Assembly: GCA_963555705.1 (NCBI GenBank) | Contig: OY743187.1 | Span: forward strand, 10,492,133 to 10,556,132 | From: Ligustrum vulgare | Lineage: Eukaryota > Streptophyta > Magnoliopsida > Lamiales > Oleaceae | Length of the DNA stretch: 64,000 nucleotides | Direction of reading: 5' to 3' | Part shown: positions 54,956 to 64,000 of the stretch, piece by piece | How the letters are laid out: every line of letters starts with the position of its first letter | How positions within the stretch are numbered: position 1 is the stretch's first letter | The notes under the pieces: model-generated | Told to the model about the DNA's origin: nothing | Seen by the model: only the letters and a program-made list of their open reading frames with translations | Databases searched by the model: none | Position numbers and translations under genes: made by a program

Positions 54956-56933
54956 GGGAAATTGGCGCATTTAGTCCCTAAACATTTGCTTCTTTGTGCA
55001 ATGGATCTTTAACCTTTCATTTTTGGTGCTAAAATCCTTAAAAATTGTATTCTTTGGCGCAAGAGGTCATTTTGGATGATTTTCTTCCATTTCAATCAAT
55101 GTTTAGAAAATCGGAAACCGCTTCGAACCGGAAAAGGCAACGGGTCAAGGTCAAAAGGTCCAACCGGGGTCGAAAATGTTTCAATTAAAATATAAAAAAT
55201 TATTAAAAAACCACATAAAATCTAAAAAACAAGTTATTTTACAAATAAACTAATATTTACTCATTTAGAAAATAAAATTATACATAAAAATAGCTTTAAA
55301 AAAAACGAAAACTGGTTGAACCGGCTGGTTTTTCCCGGTTGAACCGCCCTCTGTTTTTTACCGACTGGTTTTTGGGATGAACCGAACTGGTTTTCCTGCC
55401 GGTTCCCGATTTTCCCGGTCGAACCGGCTAGTCTGGTCTGATTTTCTAAACACTTATTTCAATGATAAAAAATTAAGAAATGACAAAAATGCCCTTATAC
55501 ATATTGGCGCAATTAGTCCCTGAATTTCAAATTTGGTGTTTAAGTCCCGAACCTTTCAATTTGGTGCAAGTAGTCCCTAAACTTAGCAATTATTAAGCGT
55601 AAAAAGTTCATAACCTTTCAATTTTGTGCTTAGATTCCTAAAAATTGTATTATTTAGCGTTACATATCATTTTAGATATTTTCCTCAATTCCATCTTTGA
55701 AAATTTTATTTTATTTTTATCAAAAATATTAAAATGGTCTTATATTAATAAATAAATAAGCATTTTTTTGGCAGCTTAAAAACTTTGTTTCTTTCCTCAT
55801 CAGATTCTCTTTTTTCGTGTCAATTGGGCTTCCTCTAAATATTTTACCGTGCTAACACAAATTCCCTCATTTACCACGTTTAAAAATTTAAATTTTTTTA
55901 ATTAAAAAAAAACGACTTTACTTATTTGTTTAAGAAAATTGATTTTAGATAAATTTCATTTTTGTTTCTTTTTTTAAGATCAATTTTCTTTAAAAAATAA
56001 ATAAAGCCTATTTTTGTTTCTTTTTTTATGAAAAATTTACCACCTTTAAGACTATTTAAAAAATGAAATCTACCTAAAATTAATTTTTTTTAGAAACAAT
56101 TATGATATTTATCTTAAAAAAAAGAAAAAAAGAAAAATGAAATTTTATCTAAAATCAATTTTCTTAAAAAAAATAAATAAAGCCTCTTTTTGTTTATTTT
56201 TTTATTGGGAATTTACCAACTTTAAGAGTATTTAAAAAATGAAATTTACCGAAAATTAATTTTTTTTAGAAACAAGAAAGAAATTTATCTTAAAAAAAGA
56301 AACAAAAATAAAATTTATCTAAAATCAATTTTCTTAAACAAATAAATAAAGCCACTTTTTTTAACTCTTTTTTTTAATTAAAAAATCTGATTTTTTTTTG
56401 AAGGATAAATAATAATAATAAAAAAAAAAAACAGAATCTGATAAAGAAAGAAACAAAATTTTTAAGTTGCCAAAAAAATGCTTATTTATTTATTTATTTA
56501 TTTATTAATATAAGAGCATTTTAATATTTTTGATAAAAATTAAATTAAAATTTTAAAGATGGAATAGAGGAAAATCATCTAAAAGGATACGTGACTCTAT
56601 AATAATACAATTTTTAAGGACCTAAGCACCAAATTGAAAGGTTAAGAACTTATTGTGCTTAATAATGACTAGGTTTAAAGACTACTTGCACCAAATTGAA
56701 AGGTTGGGGACTTAAGTACCAAATTTGAATGTTCATGGACTAATTGCGCCAATATGTATAAGGGCATTTTCGTCATTTCTTAATTTTTTATCATAGAAAT
56801 GGAAGAAAATCATCCAAAATGACCTCTTACGTCAAATAATACAACGTTTAAGGAATTTAACACCAAAAATGAAAGTTTGAGGACCCATTGCACAAAATGA
56901 CAAACATTTAGGGACTAAATGCGCCAATTTCCC
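54956..56933. mobile_element. Long-inverted-repeat element, Mutator-like, 9-bp TSD
   Basis: The ends GGGAAATTGGCGCATTTAGT and ACTAAATGCGCCAATTTCCC are perfect inverted repeats. The inverted similarity continues inward for about 500 bp per side (left arm interrupted by a nested MITE). A perfect 9-bp duplication, TTTCAAAGT, flanks it (54947-54955 and 56934-56942). Long inverted ends with a 9-bp duplication suit a Mutator-like element. The centre (about 55900-56400) is AT-rich and holds a tandem repeat of roughly 185 bp with AATAAATAAAGCC words. There is no transposase. Confidence 0.88.
55097..55455. mobile_element. Nested hAT-type MITE, 8-bp TSD
   Basis: The ends CAATGTTTAGAAAATC and GATTTTCTAAACACTT are inverted repeats that differ only in the outermost bases. 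They are flanked by a perfect 8-bp duplication, ATTTCAAT (55089-55096 and 55456-55463), the length made by hAT transposases. The 359-bp interior is rich in GAACCGG / CCGGTT words. Removing it and one ATTTCAAT restores the symmetry of the outer element's left arm with its right arm. Confidence 0.87.
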
Positions 56934-57403
56934 TTTCAAAGTACAATTTCTTATCACACAAAAAGAAAAATTATCATCGTCATTTCACCAACTATAAAAA
57001 ATAAAAATAAAAGGAGCTATGAGAAAAGTTACTTTTTCTATTCAATTAAAGTGAAATATTTATTTCACCTACATATTCACACAACTATTCATTTATTAAT
57101 TATACATTTCGAGAGACCTAATATTATTCTCATAAAATGTACGTAATTATTTTATGTGAACTCTTTTGAATTACATCATCTAAGAACATAATAAGATATT
57201 AGAAACCCCTTATGAGGTGGTCGAATTGATAGAGTAGGTGAGCGTGGAGACCTTTGATTACGGATTTAATTCTCCTTATCAACACTTTCTCAATCGAGCA
57301 TGTCGCATTGAGCTTGCCGTGTGCGATTTATCTGACTGACTGGTTTGTAGGCTATTGCGTCTAACCTCGAGGATTTATCCAGTGTGATGCATTGGATATC
57401 GAC

Positions 57404-57440
<37 letters not shown>

Positions 57441-58427
57441 CAGTCCCATTCTCTTACACATGAGGCTCAGGAGATGGGTATGCGCTTTGCCCAAAAAAGC
57501 GCATAAAGAAAAGGCATTTTGCCTTGTCAAATATCAAGAATTGTCTTTTTTTATTTTTTTTTATTCATTTTTATTTTTGATAAAAATTTATTTTGTTTCT
57601 TTATTTTATCTTATTTTGTCTCAATATGATTATGATTCATAAAATAATTTTATACCCATTACTTAAAAATAATATGGTTTACAACAATAAATTTTGGAGA
57701 ATGTATTTATAAAAAATAAGTAATATTTTTTTGAGTTTATATGTGGATTATTTTATTGATTAAATACGTTGTTAAAAATTAGCTTTGAAAAAAAAATGTT
57801 TTACCAAACTGGGATTTTATAATTTGGTCTTTTTGTAAGTACTTGTCTATAGCACGTGCGTTGCAGTCTTATGTAAATGATGAATAAATTGCATAATTTA
57901 TTTGTAATAAACAACTTCTGAATAATATTTGTAAAATTTCAGCAAACTAAAAAAAACAACTTTTTAATTACACATATTTTCTCTCTACTTTTCAACCACA
58001 TATTTTACTTCGAAAACATAAATATCAAACGAAATTTAATACGTGTACGTATATTAGAATTTATTACTACAAAATAAAAGACAAAAATAATACTTACAAA
58101 AAGACCAAATTATAAGACCCATGTTTGGTATCCATTATTCAAAATTATTTTTACTTACTTTTTAACAGCACATTCTTCAAAATTTATTGTTATAAACCAT
58201 ATTATTTTTAAATAATGGGTCTCAAACATAACATTATTTTATGAAGCATAATCATATTGAGACAAAATAAGATAAAATAAAGAAACAAAACAAAAGTTTT
58301 ATCAAAAATAAATTAAACAAAATAAAAAATGAATAAAAAAAAGAAATGTTGTCAGACATTTGACAAGCTTGTCAAATGCCTTTTGCATACTCATCTCCTG
58401 CGTTTCATGGACAAGAGAATGGGATTG
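57441..58427. mobile_element. Long-inverted-repeat element, Mutator-like, 10-bp TSD
   Basis: The outer ends CAGTCCCATTCTCTT and AAGAGAATGGGATTG are inverted. Inverted similarity runs inward for about 340-400 bp on each side, for example TTTTGTCTCAATATGATTAT near 57613 against its complement near 58245, and ATAATTTGGTCTTTTTGTAA near 57819 against its complement near 58090. A 10-bp duplication, TAATAATACT, flanks it (57431-57440 and 58428-58437). The left copy abuts an (AAT)n microsatellite, but its ACT end is outside the microsatellite pattern. No transposase. The open frame at 57460-57642 is part of the arm. Confidence 0.83.
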
Positions 58428-58437
58428 TAATAATACT

Positions 58438-59582
58438 ATGATATTAGAAAGGTATTCAACTTAGCCTATGTTCGGAGGTGAAATAAACCAATTTTTTTAT
58501 TTTTTTCGTGAATCTCGAGGTAGATATAGGTTAAAAATTAAAGAGAAAAAATGTGTAGTTAAAAAATTGTATTAAAATTTGAAGTGATTATAAATGGTTT
58601 AAAAACCATTTTCCCAAACAAAGGCTTATTGGAAATAGTTTTACTAGGTCAATGACCGTCCTACTTCTATAGCATGTTTCCTCACGTAATCATTATTGTT
58701 TATAAATCAATTTATAAAAAACACAATTTTTCAAATCACTTTTTAACCATTCAAATTTTCTCTCCACTTTTCAACCATACATTTTACTTTTTAAACAGTA
58801 AAAAATTCGTTTATAAACTGTTATAGTGTTACCGAACAAATATATAATATAAGGTACAACAAGTGAAATTCAAATTTTATAGACTATTAGGGTGCATTTA
58901 CCTGAAAAATATTTTCGTGAAAAATATCAATTTTGAGTGTTTGATTTGTGTAATTTTCTAGGTGGAAAAAATGAGAAATTTTTCAAATTTTATTGTTTGA
59001 TTGACATTATTTTTTATGACAAATAAAGTAAAATTTAACTATTTTAATAATTTTTTATACTTTTTTTTATATATTTTGTATTTGATAATAATAGTATTAT
59101 TTTTAAGAAAAAAATTAATTAATTAACAGTAATAAAAATGATGAAACTCGCCAGGTTGTTATTGTCACAAAAGGTTGAAAATTTTATAATATGCTTGGCG
59201 GAAAAGAATCCAAAAAGACTGCACAAGACCAAGAGAATTCAAAATTGAATTCGTGACTAATAATACTATATTAATAATGTAGTTGTCCACATATTTCTAT
59301 ATTACGTGGAATTCAAAATTGAATTCGTGACTAATAATATTATATTATTAATGTAGTTGACCACATATTTCTATAATATTATTATGCTATGCGTTTACTC
59401 GATTGTTTAGATGGACAACATTACCCACACTTTAATGAAAAAGTGTAAGTGTTCTATTTAAAAATTAATCGAATATTTGAAGCATTTTGTTAGGTAGAAT
59501 TCAAATAATGTTGTCCATCGAGCAATTTCGTTATGGCAAAGATAAGAATTGAAGGGTCAAAGGCCGGCAAGCACGGAGCACC
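58438..59582. repeat. Intergenic with MITE remnants and a tandem repeat
   Basis: A dispersed 'ttaaccacaca' repeat lies near 58540-58620 (reverse) and 58700-58800 (forward). A truncated relative of the MITE at 41205-41724 lies at about 58888-59147: it starts after TTA with GGGTGCATTTACC, and its far end is missing. Two tandem copies of a 70-bp unit (about 59236-59307 and 59310-59377) begin ATTCAAAATTGAATTCGTGA. No gene. Confidence 0.6.
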
Positions 59583-59592
59583 TATTATATAA
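59583..59592 (+). promoter_or_regulatory. Possible TATA box of UGT copy 4
   Basis: TATTATATAA lies about 45 bp upstream of the start codon. The following TCATATCAAACC segment is conserved upstream of UGT copies 2 and 3, so it probably belongs to the ancestral promoter or leader. Confidence 0.4.
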
Positions 59593-59634
59593 TCCTCAAA
59601 AGACATTATTTGATCATATCAAACCAACAATAAA

Positions 59635-61035
59635 ATGGCCAGTCATCAGGCTACAGAAAAGGAAGTGGCTCAAGTGGCAGTGGTCATGGTGCCTCTTCCG
59701 GCACAAGGTCATCTCAACCAGCTCCTTCACATCTCCCGCCTCGTCTCCTCCTACAACATCCCCGTCCATTTCGTCGGAACCGCCATCCACAACCGCCAAG
59801 CAAAGGTTAGAGTCCAGGGTTGGGACCTTTCAGCCACCACCAATATTCATTTCCACGATCTTCCAACTCCACCATTTGACAACCCTCCCCCTGACCCCAC
59901 TGCCACCTCTAAATATCCCTCACAAATCCTTCCCGCGTTTCACGCTTCAATGCATCTTCGCGAGCCTGTTCACGCATTTGTAAACAAACTTGCGACAACT
60001 GCCAGAAGAATAGCCGTCATTCATGACTCCATGATGGCTTCCGTTGTTCAGGACATACATTCTATAACAAATGCCGAAACCTATTCTTTTAATAGTGTAT
60101 CGGCTCTCTGTATATACTCGATTTACTGGGAACTTACTGGAAAATCTTCTGTGAGTACTGAAGCAGCAGAAATTTTAAAACAAGTTGTTTCACTGGAAAG
60201 TGGCGTTCCACCAGAGGTGTCAAAATTTTCAGAATTGCAACTAAAGGCGAAGAAAATCTGTTCCGGGGATCTTTATAATTCAAACAGATTAATAGAGGGG
60301 TTGTATCTTGATTTGCTCGAAAAAGAAAAGACGACAGGGACGGACAAACTCTGGGCTATCGGACCACTTAATCCGGTGGTGATACCTCAAAAAAGGGACT
60401 TAAACAGCCATAAAAAATGGCTCGACAGACAGCCTCTGAATTCAGTAATATTCGTTTCCTTCGGCTCGAGTTCTTCATTATCCAATGAACAGAACAAGGA
60501 ACTCGCGATGGGGTTGGAACAGAGTGAACAAAAATTCATATGGGTATTGAAAGATGCAGATAAAGGAGATATCTTTGAAGGTGAGGCTAGGAGAGTCCCA
60601 TTGCCTCAAGGGTTTGAAAAGAGAGTGGAAGGAAGAGGACTCGTTGTTAGAGACTGGGCACCCCAATTGGAAATTCTGGGGCACCCTTCGACCGGTGGTT
60701 TCATGAGTCACTGCGGATGGAATTCATGTATGGAGAGCATAAGCATGGGAGTTCCAATAGCAGCTTGGCCTATGCATTCGGAGCAGCCCACAAATGCCAT
60801 ACTAATAACGAAAGTACTGAAAATCGGCCTGGAAGTGCAAGATTGGGCGCGTAGAGAAGAATTGGTGTCATCGGCTGTGGTAGAGAAAGCTGTAAGAAGA
60901 TTGATGGATTCAGCAGAAGGGAAAGAGACTCGAAAGAGGGCAGCAGAATTAGGAGATGCAGTAAAGCAATCAGTGATGGAAGGTGGTGCTACTCGAAAGG
61001 AGATAGATTCGTTCATTGCTCATATTACTAGATAA
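59635..61035 (+). CDS. Zeatin O-glucosyltransferase-like UDP-glycosyltransferase (UGT copy 4)
   Basis: A complete, intronless UDP-glycosyltransferase of 466 residues, closely related to copy 1 over its whole length. The catalytic His is H26 in PLPAQGHLNQL, and the probable partner is D131 in VIHDSMMA. The PSPG box runs from W341 to Q384 with HCGWNS and ends in Gln, favouring UDP-glucose. Features such as HNRQAKVRVQGWD and [15 protein letters not shown] place it with the zeatin O-glucosyltransferase (UGT93) group, which conjugates cytokinin side-chain hydroxyls. It is the only plus-strand member of the cluster and, with copy 1, one of two intact members. Its 5' end and 3' flank are most similar to UGT copy 3. 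The ATG at 59635 is chosen because the same N-terminus is conserved in copy 3. The acceptor is inferred from the family. Confidence 0.9.
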   Translation: MASHQATEKEVAQVAVVMVPLPAQGHLNQLLHISRLVSSYNIPVHFVGTAIHNRQAKVRVQGWDLSATTNIHFHDLPTPPFDNPPPDPTATSKYPSQILPAFHASMHLREPVHAFVNKLATTARRIAVIHDSMMASVVQDIHSITNAETYSFNSVSALCIYSIYWELTGKSSVSTEAAEILKQVVSLESGVPPEVSKFSELQLKAKKICSGDLYNSNRLIEGLYLDLLEKEKTTGTDKLWAIGPLNPVVIPQKRDLNSHKKWLDRQPLNSVIFVSFGSSSSLSNEQNKELAMGLEQSEQKFIWVLKDADKGDIFEGEARRVPLPQGFEKRVEGRGLVVRDWAPQLEILGHPSTGGFMSHCGWNSCMESISMGVPIAAWPMHSEQPTNAILITKVLKIGLEVQDWARREELVSSAVVEKAVRRLMDSAEGKETRKRAAELGDAVKQSVMEGGATRKEIDSFIAHITR

Positions 61036-61454
61036 ATTTTTCCATCTCAAGTCCAGATCGATCTTTGGTTATCCTTATTGCTAGGTGCAATCTGTCATTT
61101 TAAAGAAAACCATGTTATTTGAGAATTTCCCTTTTATTACTTCATCCCTGCCGAGATCTTGATCATGTTTTGGCTGATAGCAATCGTCTATTTTGAACAA
61201 AGTTTTCGGCATATTCTATTATTATTATATATATATATATATATATCCTTATCCTTATATTTCTTACTAGTAGATGGACACGTACGTGACGTTTAATATT
61301 TGTGTTGATTCGCATGAGATTAAAAGTTAAAAAGCTGTTATTTGGACATATATATTAGGGTATAAAAAATGATTATGTAGGAAAAAAAATTAAGATATAA
61401 AAATTGATAGAAGTTGATGGAAAAAACTATTCATTACAAAATATGTACCAGAAA
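61036..61454. other. 3' flank of UGT copy 4
   Basis: The first 90 bp are conserved with the flank of UGT copy 3 (TTATTGCTAGGTGCAATCTG), so they are probably 3' untranslated sequence. An (AT)n microsatellite lies at 61226-61247. No further gene. Confidence 0.45.
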
Positions 61455-64000
61455 TTAATAATCTTTTGCACCTTCTCCCTCATCTTTTCTTTTCAGCCCC
61501 TTAAATCTCAACAACCTCAGCATCGAACATAAATTTTCACTTTTATTTGTATCCATGACAGAATTTGCGACCAAGATGTTTGCATTTTCAATCCGTTTTG
61601 GTTGGCCGACACCAATTTTCTTGTCTAAAATAAATCTGAATGAAAAGAAAATACTGATTGAAAAATCAACTGCACGGGCAAAATGATTGGTAATGACAAG
61701 AAAATTCAAGAAATGTTGAAAAGCCTAGTTAGGTAATTAGGATTCAAAAGGAAAGGAACAATAAAAGAATTAGGCAAACCCAATTGTGGTCTTTAAGAAT
61801 TCGATAAAAGGCCTTTTAGGGAAAATGGGCTTGTATAATTTTGAATTAGATCAAAGACCACAAGCAATTCAAGTTTATTTAAGGTCAACTACAAACATGC
61901 TACTGTGAACCTAAAATAAATATATTTAAATAATTTCTTGGCCTAAATACTTCAAGAAATATCTAATTGTTGAACCAGAATTTTGAGGGTGATTCCAATT
62001 AAGTTTCCCACAATCATTGCATATCAATAGTTGCACAAGCACACATTTATTTATGCTAGAGCAACCTTTTACTACTGTCAATACTTTCTTCAAGCATTGC
62101 ATCAAAACCTAGAAGTTTGAAGCTCAAACAAACAGCTAGAGAATATTGACACAACACGTCATAATTTCAGTCAAGTCAACAGGTTCCCTCTTTGTCGTGT
62201 ATAAAACACAATTAAGGTTTATCGACTCAAAAAAGAAAATCACAACTTATTAACCTTATTCGTGTTGTTATCATGCATTTGCAAGAATGAAGCAACATAT
62301 AATCAAAGGATATTTCTATAATAAATTAATTAATTTCAGCAATTAAGAGCAGATCCTCCCCATTCTCATTCCATGAATAATGAGAAAGAGAATTCACACA
62401 AGAAAATAAGGTACGCATGGCTAGAATAGCATAAAAATGGTAAACAAAATCACATGTTAGATCGAAAAAGTTCAAATGGCCCACCCTCATCCATAAATGA
62501 CTCTTTTAATGAACCTCCTTGTTTCTTAATAATCTGAATGGACTCTACACTTGTATTGCCCTGTAATTTCCAACCAACCAATTAGATAAAATACAGAGAA
62601 CTTCAAATTTTGAACTCACAAAGTCGTCCAACAGTCATCAGTAAATGCAGCTAAAACATTTTCATCAGTTTTCGAAGTTGCCAACCATTTTTAATAGCTA
62701 AATTACTATTACCAGGAGACAACAATTGACGGGTATGACAAAACTGCCTATGTAGCACACTCAAGACATCAAATTCACAAGTAACTGAGTAAAAAATACT
62801 TTACTTTCAGCCTCAAAACTGCATCGAAAGCTAGTGTTGCATAATGTTCTTTGACCTGAGAGAATTTCGGAACTCAAAGTGGTTATTGCATCGACAGCTA
62901 GTGTTACAAATGTTCTTTGTCCTAAGAGAGAATTTCGGAACTCAAAGTGGTTATTGCTATCTTTAACAAGTCTTCTTTGAATTTCTCCGCAAAATCACCA
63001 AGTTTGTGCATTAGACATGTTAATGCCATCATATCAAAATTCAACTGAAGAAACAGGTGGAGTAAATCATACATTAAAGTTAAATCCAGAGTTGATTAAA
63101 CTTGTTATCTTTTCATTTTATATAAATTGTTTTCTTAAAGAATAGTAGGTCATTTTCCATCTTTACAAATGCGACAAAATTTAGTTCTATCTGCTCTTGA
63201 TTTACATGTGAATCTAGTTGGCAAATATAAATGGTGATAGCATAACACCAAGAATCGAAAAGTTCTACATAGGACAAATGAAGAATTATTCTAATAAAAC
63301 AAAAATATGATTATCAAACAGATTAATTTATATAAAGGAGCAAGAGGCAATCAGAATTGATGAATAAATCAGCAAACACAATACATATTATGAAGGGTAA
63401 ATAACAAATTCAAAAATCAGAATAAGAAGGAGATACTATTACCTGCATCCTATTTATTATCCAAAACGTTTTCCAGCAACACGTTCTTAGCAGCTTCAGC
63501 TGCCATACGATATCCTGAAAAAGCGTATATGGTAATTATTTTAAAAACTTATAATAATTCCAATAAAATGTATCTTCATTGGATCTAAGAAATATATGAC
63601 ATCATATTTACATCACATAAATAAGCATATTAGCTGTTATCAAAGTATCAACTATCCCTAATGTTGTGTAGAAAAAATTATTGTTGACTCCATGAAACTG
63701 ACTAATTCTGTCATTGACTCATTGCAAAGATTAAGAGATGGATATAATGCAGTCGAAAATGGGACAAGGGCAATTAAACTGTGATTATCATATCAATATT
63801 AAACTTTTGATGGTTTTCATCTCTCTTATTGAAGAGTTTATAAAACATGAAGTGCTTGCAACCACTATGGAAATAGCACACGAAATAATGAATAAGAAGA
63901 ATTAAATCTGAAATAAGATCATTAATAAAAAGTTAAAACATAGAACTTACCTGCAATTATTTTCATCGGAAATATACACAAATATGCAACTCATTTGCTA
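61455..64000 (-). pseudogene. CCT/TCP-1 beta chaperonin subunit (CCT2-like) pseudogene, partial
   Basis: Minus-strand exon remnants in order: 63951-about 63990 (FPMKIIAG, then a GTAAG donor); 63443-63514 (GYRMAAEAAKNVLLENVLDNK, then TAG at 63450-63452 inside the exon); about 62870-62995 (EKFKEDLLKIAITTLSSEIL, with a stop, a frameshift and a duplicated TTLSSEILS segment); about 62485-62560 (SIQIIKKQGGSLKESFMDE); and about 61540-61650 ([20 protein letters not shown]). These follow the C-terminal half of the beta subunit of the cytosolic CCT chaperonin, which folds actin and tubulin. Splice-like borders remain, so it arose from genomic DNA and not from an mRNA. Internal stops rule out a normal product. 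The upstream part lies beyond the window. Confidence 0.85.

Noticed and set aside
57460..57642. 60-residue hydrophobic open frame
   Set aside because: It lies in the arm of the inverted-repeat element at 57441-58427 and its counterpart in the other arm is not conserved as protein.

Overview
This is a stretch of nuclear DNA from a flowering plant, almost certainly a eudicot. The evidence is an intron-containing organellar seryl-tRNA synthetase gene, plant UDP-glycosyltransferases with a PSPG box, plant Ty1/copia and Ty3/gypsy elements, Mutator-like elements and MITEs, and AT-rich spacers. I cannot name the species; an asterid is a guess.

Layout. 0.1-3.4 kb: a decayed A-rich coding stretch and a direct duplication of about 570 bp. 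5.7-7.1 kb (-): an intact zeatin-O-glucosyltransferase-like gene (UGT copy 1). 7.24-13.58 kb: a 6.3-kb LTR element with LTRs that look identical and a perfect TSD, inserted 123 bp upstream of that gene. It has no gag-pol. It carries two intact antisense cargo ORFs: a Cys-rich basic protein and an intronless LOG-type cytokinin-activating enzyme. Unusual repeat arrays surround them. 14.98-17.34 kb: a Mutator-like element with a broken transposase. 17.4-20.3 kb: dispersed short repeats and a Harbinger-type MITE. 20.4-25.4 kb: an old, decayed Copia element (-).

25.9-32.0 kb: UGT copy 2, a pseudogene cut in two by a second Copia element (26.7-31.7 kb). 32.6-42.5 kb (-): a seryl-tRNA synthetase gene in ten exons. 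Its 5.4-kb intron 2 holds a gypsy-derived LTR element, a Harbinger-type MITE and a GC-rich repeat. 45.4-46.1 kb: a gypsy-LTR-like fragment. 46.3-54.3 kb: UGT copy 3, also a pseudogene split by a third Copia element (47.26-53.95 kb). 54.96-56.93 and 57.44-58.43 kb: two long-inverted-repeat elements with 9- and 10-bp TSDs, the first containing a nested hAT-type MITE. 59.6-61.0 kb (+): intact UGT copy 4. 61.5-64.0 kb (-): a decayed intron-containing copy of the CCT/TCP-1 beta chaperonin gene.

Overall this is a small tandem UGT cluster that has been taken apart by transposons. Two of four copies survive and two were each interrupted by a different Copia element. The most unusual feature is the 7.24-13.58 kb element: a recently inserted retroelement carrying an intact cytokinin-activating (LOG) ORF beside a gene of the family that conjugates cytokinins, with its LTR promoter pointing into that gene. 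Every function is inferred from sequence read by eye; no database search was run.
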